Below, one piece after another: positions 1-8,499 of a stretch of 64,000 bases of DNA. Every line of letters begins with the position of its first letter. Within the stretch, counting starts at the first letter, position 1. The notes under the pieces are model-generated. The model was not told the DNA's origin and did not search any database. It saw only the letters and a list, made by a program, of their open reading frames with translations. The position numbers and the translations under genes are program-made. This DNA comes from Antarcticimicrobium luteum (lineage in GTDB: Bacteria > Pseudomonadota > Alphaproteobacteria > Rhodobacterales > Rhodobacteraceae), in assembly GCF_004358185.1 (NCBI RefSeq), contig NZ_SMUV01000056.1, positions 1-64,000 on the forward strand. The letters run 5' to 3'.

Positions 1-44
1 GGGGGGGGGGGAAGGGCGACTTCCGGACCTTCGCTGCGTCATGC

Positions 45-284
45 TCAGATGGCCGCAACGCGCAGAGAGCGCCCTTTCCAAAGTCGCGGAGGCCGAGAAG
101 GGTGAAAGAGCAAGGCCGGCCCATACCGGCCATTCGGCAGGATGCCGCCGCCGCGTGGCCGGTTTTTATTCCGCCGTTGACGCTTGAGCCGGGCAAAGCG
201 TTCGACTTGCTGGGTTCCGAAATCCTTGAGTTTCTGGCCACCAGGAAAGCGCTCGGTCTCGTCAGCCGTGAAATGATTGAACAT
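45..284 (-). CDS. Hypothetical protein, possibly a truncated fragment
   Basis: This 79-residue frame starts 23 bp downstream of the methyltransferase gene on the same strand, so it could be the last gene of that operon. The product is very basic and Arg/Pro-rich in its second half, with no recognisable domain. The start context is unremarkable. It may be the remains of a longer gene whose frame is lost, or a chance frame. The run of twelve G at the very beginning of the window suggests a sequence edge just downstream, so the true end may be missing. No function is proposed. Confidence 0.3.
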   Translation of the reverse strand: MFNHFTADETERFPGGQKLKDFGTQQVERFARLKRQRRNKNRPRGGGILPNGRYGPALLFHPSRPPRLWKGRSLRVAAI

Positions 285-307
285 GCGAGTGTCTCCGGAA
301 AGTGGGT

Positions 308-1300
308 TCAGTCTTCGGATGGCGCGACCGGTCGCACCGCGAAACCGGGAGTCATGTTGCCCCAGATGACGGGTTCGGCCGGAACGTCAGCCTTTCGCGT
401 CATGTGAGCAAAGATCATCGTCGGCTTGATCCGGTCCGTTTCGAGCAGCAATTCGTTGGTACGGGACAGGAAGTCCACCAGCGCCTTTTCGCCGGGGTTT
501 GCCATGTCGATACTCTGCCCATAGCCGCGATCAAAGATGACGTCCATGAACCCGCCGCCAGCCACGAATTTCGAGAAATCGAATTTCTCGATCAGCAGGG
601 GCAGGATGTCCTGCGCGCGAATCCCCTCGAACCCCGATTTCGAGCAGTCGAAATTCAGGTATTTCTCGTGGAAGGCGTTGAACTGGAAATTGTATTTCCA
701 GTGTTCCGGAACGAATTCCCACGCCAGTTCGGTATATTCCAGCGCCTCGGGCCAGCGCATGTGGCCGTTGCGACCGATCATATCGATCGTGGCGAAGACC
801 CCGTCGGGTGCAAGACCTTCGGCGATCTGGTCGAAAAGAAATTCCAGCTCGACGATATGATGCAGCACATGATGGGCGAACATCATGTCGAACGATCCGG
901 GAATGAAAGCCCTGTTGAAGTCGACAATGTGAAATTCGAACCTGTCTTGAAGACCTTCGCGCGCCACCCGTTCCCGCGTTCGCTGTTGCCGGATGTCGGA
1001 CAGTTCGGTGACATGAATGGTGAATTCAGGCTGGCCCCGCGCGATCAGGCGCTGTGCCAAAGCCAGTTCCAGTTGGCCATCTCCGCTGCCGATTGAAAGG
1101 ATGTTTACATGATCCTTATCGGTCGGAATCGCGCTGAGATACATGTCGATAAAGTGGTCGACGCCAAAGACATCCCGCATCTTGGGTGTCATGTAGTTTC
1201 GCATCCAGTACTTATGCGCATCAGGCGGGAAGAAACGCAGCGCGTTATTGGCGTACTGGTTTATCTGTTCCTGAACCTTTTTTTCGTAATCCATCGTCAT
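308..1300 (-). CDS. Class I SAM-dependent methyltransferase
   Basis: The 330-residue protein has a Rossmann-type motif I (ILSIGSGDGQ, about residues 67-76) after an N-terminal helical extension. A hydrophobic strand followed by HHVLHHIVEL (about 140-150) is typical of the Methyltransf_11/12 fold. The substrate cannot be read from sequence. Its start codon overlaps the stop of the upstream sulfotransferase gene by 4 bp (ATGA), so the two are probably translationally coupled. Together with the large glycosyltransferase further upstream they form a minus-strand operon. Context suggests methylation of a sugar or other group on a surface glycan. The family is clear; the role is inference. Confidence 0.8.
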   Translation of the reverse strand: MTMDYEKKVQEQINQYANNALRFFPPDAHKYWMRNYMTPKMRDVFGVDHFIDMYLSAIPTDKDHVNILSIGSGDGQLELALAQRLIARGQPEFTIHVTELSDIRQQRTRERVAREGLQDRFEFHIVDFNRAFIPGSFDMMFAHHVLHHIVELEFLFDQIAEGLAPDGVFATIDMIGRNGHMRWPEALEYTELAWEFVPEHWKYNFQFNAFHEKYLNFDCSKSGFEGIRAQDILPLLIEKFDFSKFVAGGGFMDVIFDRGYGQSIDMANPGEKALVDFLSRTNELLLETDRIKPTMIFAHMTRKADVPAEPVIWGNMTPGFAVRPVAPSED

Positions 1301-2055
1301 ACCTCGAAGAACCGTGCATGTTGCGTTTTCGAAAAATACTCGGCCAGTTCGCTAAAGTTGGATACGAGCGAAGGCAGGTCCTTATTGACGACCTTGCGCA
1401 GTTTCGAGGTCAGTTCCTGCGGTTCAACCCCGAGGAAGCGCTGGATCGCTTCAAGTGTCTGGTTGCGCTGATCGCCGGCCAGCTCTTCGTAGGTAACCTC
1501 GAAGATTGGGTGGTGTTGATACATCTTTTGGAAGAAAACATAGCGCGCCGCGCTTCGATCCAGATCGATGTGGCATTCCTTGACTGGAATTTCGACCATG
1601 TCGAATGTAGGCCGTGCCTCTTCGGAATGTATTTCCGTAACCCGTGTCACTTTCGTGGCGAAATACCACGAGACATAGCGCTCGAAAAGGTTATCGCGCC
1701 GCAGATGGATGATCTTGATATCCGTGTCGCGTCGGATCGTTTCCCGGGTTTCCGCGAACTTGGGAAGGAACAGCTCTTCATGTTTGAGCTTGAGCCCGAC
1801 TGCCTTCTTGCCCTGCGCATCAAAGACATACTTGTACAGGAACGCTGTCTGATGCTTGTCGCGAAAGCGCGTCAGGGCGCTGTTGCGTTCCTCATTCTGG
1901 ATAAGTGCCGTATAGCGCCCCCTCAATGCACTCACACGGTTGGGGTGGTAGACTTCGCCATGACTCTGGATGTCGGGATGCGACAGAAGACTGGTCTCCA
2001 GAAGCGAGCTTCCTGTGCGTGCCGCGCAGGTGATCATGTACAGGTCTGATCTCAT
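1297..2055 (-). CDS. Sulfotransferase (PAPS-dependent, Stf0-like)
   Basis: The 252-residue protein opens with a 5'-phosphosulfate-binding loop (AARTGSSLLETSLLSHP, about residues 11-27). A second conserved strand, IIHLRRDNLFERYVSWY (about 126-142), matches the 3'-phosphate-binding segment of sulfotransferases. It would transfer sulfate from PAPS to a hydroxyl acceptor in the cytoplasm. It lies 13 bp after the giant glycosyltransferase gene and overlaps the methyltransferase gene, so the three look like one transcription unit that builds and decorates a glycan. The acceptor is unknown; sulfation of an exopolysaccharide or glycolipid is inferred from context. Confidence 0.8.
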   Translation of the reverse strand: MRSDLYMITCAARTGSSLLETSLLSHPDIQSHGEVYHPNRVSALRGRYTALIQNEERNSALTRFRDKHQTAFLYKYVFDAQGKKAVGLKLKHEELFLPKFAETRETIRRDTDIKIIHLRRDNLFERYVSWYFATKVTRVTEIHSEEARPTFDMVEIPVKECHIDLDRSAARYVFFQKMYQHHPIFEVTYEELAGDQRNQTLEAIQRFLGVEPQELTSKLRKVVNKDLPSLVSNFSELAEYFSKTQHARFFEV

Positions 2056-2068
2056 GGTATGAAATTCC

Positions 2069-5000
2069 TCACGAATGTCTCTCCGGCAGGAACATGTCTG
2101 CCGCCTCGAAGGCGGCGCGCATGGCGATGCGGCCGCGTGCGAAGGAATAGTTTTCGGCCATGTAGCGCCGCGCCGTCTCTGACATCGCCTGCCACAGCGC
2201 GTCGTCCTGGTTCAGGCGCGTGATCGCCTCGATCCACTCCTCGGGTGTGCGCGCGATGAAGCAATCCTCGCCGTGGCGCAGCCCGACCCCCTCGGCGGCG
2301 ACCGGCGAGAGCACGCAGGGAATGCCGCGGGCCAGCGCCTCGAGCACCTTGCCCTTGATGCCCGCGCCCGACAGCAACGGCGCGACGAAAACGCGGTGCG
2401 GGTCATAGGCGTCGGCCACATCCTGCACGAAGCCAGCCGGGTCCACGCTGTCGCTCTCCAGGGCCTTGATCTCGTCGGTCATGCGCGAGCCATAGACCGA
2501 CAGGACCAGGTCCGGCTGGCTGGCGGTGAGGCGGGGCATGACCTCATGCACGAACCACAGGACGCCCTCGGCATTGGGATGGTGCCGGAAGCTGCCGAGG
2601 AACGAAAGCCCGCTACGCCCGGCCAGCTGCGGCTCCTGAGCGGGCATTTCGACGACCCAGGGCGCGCGTAGCACCTTGGCCTTGCCTTCGCTATAGGCCT
2701 CGATGACGGCGTGTTCCGATTCATTGTAGCTCAGCACCACGTCGACCTGGGCGATCACGCTCATTTCCTGCTCGCGGGTCTGGCGGGCGTCTTCGAGCCG
2801 TTTCTGATCCCCATTGGCCGATGCGGCGCGGATCTCGCGCAGGAAGTGCAGGTCGGCATTGTTGAACAGGACCTTCGCGTCGGGGGCGAGCGCGCGGATC
2901 TGGCTCAGCACCTCGAGGGCGACGTAGTAGCGGGTGATGTAGAAGGCGTCGAACTCTGCCGCGCGCTGGTTCAGGAAATCCTGCATCGTCATGTAGAAGG
3001 GGGAATAGATCATTTCGACCCCGAGCTTCTGCAGGTCCTCGGTGTATTTGCCCAGATGCGCCATGTTGGTGGCGACAAAGGTCACCTTGTAGCCGAGCGA
3101 TTGCACGAGGCGGATTTCCTGAATCGCAGCGTAGGAGCCCGCGTCCTGGTCCGGCCGTGGCGTTGTGTAGTCGATGAAAAGGACCCGCCCGGCGATGCCC
3201 CGATCCTTTTCGAGATCGGGCTTTTGCGCTTCGCGACCATGCTGTGCATAGGCGTTGACCCAGCGGCGCTTGAACTTGGGCCGGTTGACCTCCTGGTAGC
3301 GCTTGAAGCCCTTGGTGACATCAGTGCCTGAAGTCATCCCCTCGTAATGGTAAACGATCGACGAGGGCACGAACCAGGTCGTGTAGCCCGCGTCACGCAC
3401 CTTGAAAGCGAAGTCGGTATCCTCGAAATACATCGGCTCCAAATAGGAAGAGAGACCACCCACTTGCTTCCAGACGGATTTTGGCACCATCATCGCCGCA
3501 CCCGACAGGTAGTCGGCCTGGCGGGCGTAGCAAAAGCGCGGCTCATCCGGGTTCTGGCGGTTGCCATAGTTCCAAGGATTGCCCGATCCCCAAATGATGC
3601 CGCCACCATCCTGCAACCGACCGTCTGGATGGAGCAGCTTGGAGCCCGCAAGGCCCACGCGGTCGAACCGTCCAAAGCAGGCGATCAGTTCGTCCAGCCA
3701 GCCCACCGTTACCTCCACGTCGTTATTGAGCAACACGATATAGTCGCCACGCGCCAGTTCCGCCCCGGCATTGCAGGCGCGAATGAAACGTTGCGGCTCT
3801 GAGTTATGCAACACAGTGATACCCGAGACGATTTCTTCGAGTTTAGCGGTCTCGTCTGTGGAGGCGTCGTCAACCACGATGACTTCGAAGCTGGCCTCGT
3901 TCGGCGCTACCAGCAGCGAGCACAGCGCTCGGTAAGTGACTTCGACCTTGTTATGCGCAGGGATGACGATGGACACGTCGGGGTTTTCGATCTGTGGAAA
4001 CCGTAGCGGCTTCAGGCGGACCTTCTCGTATCCGGCCTCGACCGTCTCCAGTGCATGGGATAACTGCGCAAAATCCATCCCTGGTCCAGCTTTGGCGAAG
4101 AGCGCTCGCAGACTCGCGTAGCGCCGTGGCGTCTGGGCGAAGATCGAGGCAGGGAAGGGAGCGGCGCTTTCACGCTGCATGATATCGGCCGGGGTCAGGA
4201 TCGCCGGCACAAGGATGAAACGTTCCCAGTAGGTCACCGTACCAGATTTGTCACGCAGGCTGAGAAGATGGGTGCTGCCATCGAGATGCACATTAGGCAC
4301 CCGCACCGGGTTACTGCCTGGCTGTATTGCGATCTGCCTGTCGGGTTTGCCATCAACATAAAGACTGAGCAAGGCCTCTGACTTGCTATCTATGAAGAGC
4401 GTATGTCCATACTGGTGATCGACCTGGATGTCGGGTGCCTCGCCAAGTGTCAGGTTCGCGCTGCGCTGGCCGCAGCGCAGCTTAATCGTACTGCCGGGCG
4501 CTGGCAGGGCGGGCAGAAGTGCCGAGAGCCAGACCCCGTCTCCTGGGACGCTGGGGCCGATTGCCACATTCGGTGTAAGGGTGGCCGTCCCATGCGTTCG
4601 ACGTTTGGTCACGTGGTTGTCGGCAAGGAAGACGAAGGGCGCATCGTCGCTGCCATCGTCGACATATCTTTGGTATGCCACCGCTATGCGGATCTCGATG
4701 CGCCCTGTCCAGTTCGGCAAGGGCAGGGCGACCTGCTGGTAGTTTTCCGTTAGTTGCCCGCCGCTATACCCGGATTTGAAGGCCACCTTGTGGGTTTCGG
4801 ATTCGTCGCTTTCCACATGACGGAATTTCACGATCAGCGTGGCCTCGGCGCGGTGCGTCGCTAGGTATGTTTGGAATAACAAGCCAGGTCTATTAGCCTC
4901 GACGATAATTGGTCGCTCAATCTCGACCCGGCAGGGAGCCTCGCGCCGGGTGAAATTCAGCTGTAGGGTCTGGCTGCCAGACAAGACCCAGTCCTTCAGC

Positions 5001-5278
5001 TCGTTGACCCAGAGCTTGTAGATCTCCCCCGGAGCTCCTTCGGGCGGAAGCGAGCGGGTGCGACTCTGTAGATCCAGAGTCTGCAGGCTATACTGGCTCG
5101 GGAGCGTGAAGGCTTTGAGCGTCTCGGTATCTGCGGGCTCAAGCAGGGCGCGTGCGGAACCGATGATGGCTTCAAAGGGTTCTTTCGGAAGACGAGAGAA
5201 ATTTGCAAATACTCTACGGTCTGCGAGCAGAAGTGTGTTCAGATCGGAAATGTCACTTGTAGTGTCCTCTACTATCAT
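2069..5278 (-). CDS. Large two-catalytic-domain glycosyltransferase (GT2 plus GT4-like)
   Basis: The 1069-residue protein has three parts. Residues 1 to about 425 form an N-terminal region with beta-rich segments and no clear catalytic motif. Residues about 430-680 are a GT-A, family 2 domain, with VSIVIPAHN at about 434, VVDDASTDET, and the metal-binding LLNNDVEV near 518. Residues about 695-1065 are a GT-B, family 4-like domain starting at RVLFIDYTTPRPDQDAGSY, with a donor-site segment around SGAGIKGKVLEALA (about 974-987). Such fusions are common in O-antigen, S-layer glycan and capsule loci and can add two successive sugars. It is the first gene of the minus-strand operon. Sugars and linkages cannot be predicted. 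Confidence 0.85.
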   Translation of the reverse strand: MIVEDTTSDISDLNTLLLADRRVFANFSRLPKEPFEAIIGSARALLEPADTETLKAFTLPSQYSLQTLDLQSRTRSLPPEGAPGEIYKLWVNELKDWVLSGSQTLQLNFTRREAPCRVEIERPIIVEANRPGLLFQTYLATHRAEATLIVKFRHVESDESETHKVAFKSGYSGGQLTENYQQVALPLPNWTGRIEIRIAVAYQRYVDDGSDDAPFVFLADNHVTKRRTHGTATLTPNVAIGPSVPGDGVWLSALLPALPAPGSTIKLRCGQRSANLTLGEAPDIQVDHQYGHTLFIDSKSEALLSLYVDGKPDRQIAIQPGSNPVRVPNVHLDGSTHLLSLRDKSGTVTYWERFILVPAILTPADIMQRESAAPFPASIFAQTPRRYASLRALFAKAGPGMDFAQLSHALETVEAGYEKVRLKPLRFPQIENPDVSIVIPAHNKVEVTYRALCSLLVAPNEASFEVIVVDDASTDETAKLEEIVSGITVLHNSEPQRFIRACNAGAELARGDYIVLLNNDVEVTVGWLDELIACFGRFDRVGLAGSKLLHPDGRLQDGGGIIWGSGNPWNYGNRQNPDEPRFCYARQADYLSGAAMMVPKSVWKQVGGLSSYLEPMYFEDTDFAFKVRDAGYTTWFVPSSIVYHYEGMTSGTDVTKGFKRYQEVNRPKFKRRWVNAYAQHGREAQKPDLEKDRGIAGRVLFIDYTTPRPDQDAGSYAAIQEIRLVQSLGYKVTFVATNMAHLGKYTEDLQKLGVEMIYSPFYMTMQDFLNQRAAEFDAFYITRYYVALEVLSQIRALAPDAKVLFNNADLHFLREIRAASANGDQKRLEDARQTREQEMSVIAQVDVVLSYNESEHAVIEAYSEGKAKVLRAPWVVEMPAQEPQLAGRSGLSFLGSFRHHPNAEGVLWFVHEVMPRLTASQPDLVLSVYGSRMTDEIKALESDSVDPAGFVQDVADAYDPHRVFVAPLLSGAGIKGKVLEALARGIPCVLSPVAAEGVGLRHGEDCFIARTPEEWIEAITRLNQDDALWQAMSETARRYMAENYSFARGRIAMRAAFEAADMFLPERHS

Positions 5279-5540
5279 AATCCTATCCTTGATACTATGC
5301 CGTGTGCTGAAGTTGGCCGTGGGGCGTATGACAGATCAGTGTTGAAATTTCCAACATCTTCTCCAAAGCGTGTAGCCGCCCAGACAGTCGTTGCCAAGTT
5401 GTATGGCCTGGTTTTCTATTGGGGCCCGCGAATTCTGTGGAAATTCTCTGGCGGCGCGCTCCGGGCATGTGAAGGGCGTTGTTGAAGAACTTTGTCGGCG
5501 AGGGATTCACTGTGCGAATCCATGCGCTTAGACGGGTGGA

Positions 5541-5666
5541 ATGACGAGGCCCAAGCCTGCCCGCTACCGCACGAAGAACTGGTCGAGTTACAACGCCGCG
5601 CTCAAAAAGCGCGGCTCGCTGCTGATCTGGCTCGATACGGAGATGACCTGGCACGCGCTGCATTAG
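5541..5666 (+). pseudogene. IS5-family transposase, N-terminal fragment
   Basis: ATG at 5541 begins a 41-residue frame containing YRTKNWSSYNAALKKRGSLL and then IWLDTEMTW, the hallmark N-terminus of IS5-group transposases (normally roughly 300 residues). The frame ends at a stop shortly after the ..EMTWHA.. segment, where IS66 sequence takes over. None of the DDE catalytic region is present. It is a broken copy, and the disruption point marks where the IS66-like fragment joined. Confidence 0.75.
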
Positions 5667-5668
5667 GG

Positions 5669-5842
5669 ACGACCGGGGCGAAGCCGGCCCGGCCTGCAGC
5701 CAGCCCGAAACGGCGCGGCGGCGCGACCAAGTCGAGCAGGATCGAGATGGTGGTCGATGGCGTGACCCTGCGTGTGCCGCCGGACATGGATGAGGCGCAA
5801 TTGACCCGGATGATCCGCGCGATCCGGACGACATCGCAATGA
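5669..5842 (+). pseudogene. IS66-family OrfA (TnpA) C-terminal fragment
   Basis: In-frame residues include SRIEMVVDGVTLRVPPDMD and a final TRMIRAIR segment, the pattern of the C-terminal part of IS66 OrfA accessory proteins. The N-terminal HTH half is missing; upstream codons belong to the broken IS5 transposase read in another frame. The stop codon overlaps the ATG of the next fragment (ATGA), as is normal between IS66 orfA and orfB. Confidence 0.6.
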
Positions 5843-5985
5843 TCTCGCCGGCTGGTGGGCTGCGCGTCTACGTGGCCACGCGCCCGACGGATTTCCGGAA
5901 GGGCATAGATGGCCTGGCGCTGCTGGTTCAGGAGACGATGGGCCTCGATCCGTTCAGCGGTGCGGCCTTTGTCTTCCGGACTTCC
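5839..5985 (+). pseudogene. IS66-family OrfB (TnpB) N-terminal fragment
   Basis: The frame begins with MISPAGGLRVYVATRPTDFR and continues through KGIDGLALLVQETMGLDPFSG and FVFR, the signature N-terminus of the IS66 OrfB accessory protein (usually about 115 residues). Similarity stops near residue 49, and the frame then runs into unrelated sequence. The OrfC transposase is absent. Confidence 0.7.
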
Positions 5986-6103
5986 CATAATTTCTGCTCC
6001 TGGTCGCTGCCACGAAGAGCCGGATGGAAGCCTATTCACAATTTTCGTCAACATGGCGAAGGGCGGAATTACTTGGTCACGCCGGTCAAGCTGGTGTAAT
6101 TTT

Positions 6104-6157
6104 CCTGATGCCCTGATGCCCTGATGCCCTGATGCCCTGATGCCCTGATGCCCTGAG
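6104..6157. repeat. 8-bp tandem repeat, six copies
   Basis: Six perfect head-to-tail copies of CCTGATGC start at 6104, 6112, 6120, 6128, 6136 and 6144, followed by a degenerate copy. The unit is not a multiple of three and there are no spacers. It looks like slippage-prone simple sequence at the edge of the IS remnant. Confidence 0.95.
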
Positions 6158-6230
6158 GTCATGATCAGGCAGCCGCGAAATCTTGGCTGATGCAAAATCC
6201 GTCGCCCCGTTTCTAGGATTTTCTTATGGA

Positions 6231-7899
6231 CCCGCATTTCCCAAGTAACTTGACGTTTTCGCACCTCCGATTGCCAGTAACGTGTTATATTTCAGCATGT
6301 TAGTCGGGCTGAAGGTGGCGGATTATGGATCACCCGGAGGGTGCACGCGAAACAGGTGATGGGCGGCTTGGTTTTGACCGCCGGGTGCGGCTGGAATTTC
6401 GTGGCACGCAGCTCAGTTCCGACGGCGGTCTTCTGGTGATGCGCGAGTTGGATGACGTGCTCGGGCTGTCTGATCTTGCGTCTGGGTCTCTGCGCGACAA
6501 CCGCCGTGGCAAGAACACCGTTCACCGGCTTGACGGGCTTTTTCGACAATCGGTCTATGGTCGGCTTGCTGGCTACGAGGACGTCAACGACGCCGACCGA
6601 CTGGCTCTTGATCCCGTTATGCGCCAGGTCGTCGGTTGCCGTGCCGTCGATGCGCAGGCGGCCTCGGCCTCGCAGATGGGGCGGTTCGAGACCGAGACGC
6701 TGGCCTTGGACGAGAACCGGGAGGCGCTGGCCGACCTGAACGGCCAATGGATCGACCGGTTTCACGACCGGACGGGGCTGAAGTATATCGTGCTGGACAT
6801 GGATAGCTCCGTCAGCCCGACCCATGGCGATCAGGAAGGGTCTGCCTGGAACGGGCACTTCGACTGCACCTGCTACCACCCGAACTTCCTGTTCAACCAA
6901 TTTGGCATGCTGGAACGCTGCGCCCTGCGGCATGGCAATGTCCACAGTGCCGATGGCTGGCGAGGCGTCCCTGATCCTGTCATCGCGCGGTATGCCGAAC
7001 GCGACATCATGCGGTTCTTCCGGGCGGATGCCGCCTATGCGATCCCCGCGCTGTATGAACGCCTTGAAGAGGCTGATTACTTCTACACCATCCGGTTGCC
7101 TGTCAACAACGTCCTGCGCGAGAAGATCGCGCATCGGCTGACGCGGCCTGTGGGGCGTCCTTCACAAACCAAGGTCAAGCGGTTCTTTGAGGATTTCCAT
7201 TACAAGGCGCAGAGCTGGGGGGACGAGCGCCGTGTGATTGCCAAGATCGAATGGCATCCGGGCGAGTTGTTCCCTCGCGTGGGCTTCATCGTCACCAACC
7301 TGCCGATGGAGCCGGATTGGGTGGTGCGAATCTACAATCAGCGCGGCACCGCCGAGCAGCACATCAAGGAAGGCAAATACGCCTTCCGCTGGACGCGCCT
7401 GTCCTGCAAACGGTTCCGCGACAACGAGGTGGGGCTGCAACTGTATGCGCTGGCCTACAATCTGGCCAACTTCCTGCGCTGCATCGAGCTACCCGAGGCA
7501 ATGGCCGACTGGTCGTTGACCAGCTTGCAGCTCAAGCTGATCAAGATCGGCGCACGTGTGGTGCGTCACGCCCGCGCCATAACCTTCCAACTCGCCGAGG
7601 TCGCGGTGACCGGCTCAATGGTCAGGGCCATCCTTGCCGCCGTTCAGCGATTGCGGGTGCCGCCGTTATGCGCGTGACCGCGATCCCGACCCAAACTAAG
7701 CTAAATCGGCAGCACAGGTCCGTTCGCCGCGCTGCAAAACGTGGCCGCATTACCAAGGTGACGCTCCTTCGCGGTCCGATCCACCCACATTCGAGCGCTC
7801 TGACGGCCGCAGTCGAGCCTGAAAGCGCAGAACACTTGATCTGGCGGCAGAATCAGGCAAAGTTGATGCTAAGCGGCGGGCTGCTTGGGGAATGTCGGG
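6231..7899 (+). mobile_element. IS1380-family insertion sequence
   Basis: A full-length IS1380-type transposase gene is flanked by an imperfect inverted repeat of about 16 bp: CCCGCATTTCCCAAG at 6231-6245, and CTTGGGGAATGTCGGG at 7884-7899, which reads CCCGACATTCCCCAAG in reverse complement. The resulting length of about 1.67 kb is normal for the family. No 4-bp target duplication is visible directly outside these ends. Either the ends are slightly misplaced or a flank was rearranged after insertion. Confidence 0.75.
6325..7677 (+). CDS. IS1380-family transposase
   Basis: The 450-residue DDE transposase is full length for the family. The N-terminus (FRGTQLSSDGGLLVMRELDD, about residues 25-44) is the classic IS1380 start. 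The catalytic core includes YIVLDMDSSVSPTHG near residue 155 and a C-terminal NQRGTAEQHIKEGK segment (about 338-351) with the conserved glutamate. It would catalyse cut-and-paste movement of the surrounding element. No frameshift or internal stop is seen, so this copy may be active. It is separated from the glycan genes on both sides by degraded sequence. Confidence 0.92.
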   Translation: MDHPEGARETGDGRLGFDRRVRLEFRGTQLSSDGGLLVMRELDDVLGLSDLASGSLRDNRRGKNTVHRLDGLFRQSVYGRLAGYEDVNDADRLALDPVMRQVVGCRAVDAQAASASQMGRFETETLALDENREALADLNGQWIDRFHDRTGLKYIVLDMDSSVSPTHGDQEGSAWNGHFDCTCYHPNFLFNQFGMLERCALRHGNVHSADGWRGVPDPVIARYAERDIMRFFRADAAYAIPALYERLEEADYFYTIRLPVNNVLREKIAHRLTRPVGRPSQTKVKRFFEDFHYKAQSWGDERRVIAKIEWHPGELFPRVGFIVTNLPMEPDWVVRIYNQRGTAEQHIKEGKYAFRWTRLSCKRFRDNEVGLQLYALAYNLANFLRCIELPEAMADWSLTSLQLKLIKIGARVVRHARAITFQLAEVAVTGSMVRAILAAVQRLRVPPLCA

Positions 7900-8275
7900 A
7901 GAACGCGGTGTCGTGCTGGCGCTGGATTGTGGATTTGACCAAATATTGTACCAATCAGAAATCAACTGATGCAATCCCCGCAAACTGGACCAGTTTGCGG
8001 GGATTACATCATGAAGACCTAGGCAGAGGTGCCACTCACATGCTATCGGAGCATATCTCTTGGGCCTTGATCGTCGCTGGCCGTTTTGTCCGAGCTTTTT
8101 TCGGCGATCTCCGAAGAGGCAGCGTGCAACAGATTCTACGGGACATTCGAGACGGATTAAGAGGGTTGGTTCGACTTATGAAATCTTTACTTGAATTACC
8201 CCAAGGAAACTTTATTCCACGATGCTATTCGGTGTAGGTGAATTCTAACGCAATCTAAGAGAGGATAATAAAACT
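7900..8275. other. Intergenic stretch with a strong palindrome, no gene
   Basis: About 375 bp between the IS1380 right end and a small gene. No convincing coding frame is present. It holds the long inverted repeat listed separately and, near its end, an AG-rich ribosome binding site (GAGAGG around 8260) for the small gene at 8276. Confidence 0.6.
7973..8005. repeat. Perfect 16-bp inverted repeat with 1-nt centre
   Basis: AATCCCCGCAAACTGG (7973-7988), a single A, then its exact reverse complement (7990-8005). No T-run follows on either strand, so a simple intrinsic terminator is unlikely. It could be a GntR-like operator (core AACTGG-A-CCAGTT), a remnant transposon end, or a cruciform-forming sequence. 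Confidence 0.85.
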
Positions 8276-8455
8276 ATGATTCAATGTGAACTTGAAGATG
8301 GACGAATGATGTATGTTAATATGGATCGCATCATTAGCATCAGCGAACGTAAGGAAGGGAAAATGGCTCTTGGCCAATTCGATCCGAATGGGGAGCTCAA
8401 GTGGATCAGCGTTGAGCGCTTTCAGATTATCAAGACGGGTACCTGGTACAAATAG
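8276..8455 (+). CDS. Small conserved-looking hypothetical protein (59 aa)
   Basis: ATG at 8276 is preceded by a GAGAGG ribosome binding site and opens a 59-codon frame ending at TAG 8455. The product starts MIQCELEDGRMMYVNMDRII and is rich in short beta-strand-like segments, with the appearance of a small beta-barrel. I do not recognise a family. It precedes the glycosyltransferase gene at 8500 by 44 bp on the same strand and could be its leader gene. Base composition is AT-richer than the core genome, as in the rest of this glycan block. Confidence 0.6.
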   Translation: MIQCELEDGRMMYVNMDRIISISERKEGKMALGQFDPNGELKWISVERFQIIKTGTWYK

Positions 8456-8499
8456 AAGTATTATTCCGGCCTCGATTAGGTGAGCGTGACTACTTAGAT

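Larger units (their letters stand above)
5472..6157 (+). mobile_element. Remnant of nested insertion sequences (IS5-like cut by IS66-like)
   Basis: The stretch starts with what looks like an IS5-group left end (GAAGGGCGTTGTTG at 5471-5484), followed by the first 41 codons of an IS5-type transposase. It then switches abruptly to the end of an IS66 OrfA (TnpA) and the first 49 or so codons of an IS66 OrfB (TnpB). After about 5985 no IS66 sequence is recognisable. About 115 bp of unassigned sequence and an 8-bp tandem repeat close the region. None of the parts can encode an active transposase. The boundaries are approximate. Confidence 0.65.

Noticed and set aside
302-1096. 264-codon plus-strand frame opposite the methyltransferase
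   Set aside because: It is antisense to a gene with a clear SAM-binding motif and has no domain or ribosome binding site.
6104-6157. CRISPR array
   Set aside because: The units are 8 bp, contiguous and without spacers. No cas gene is in the window.
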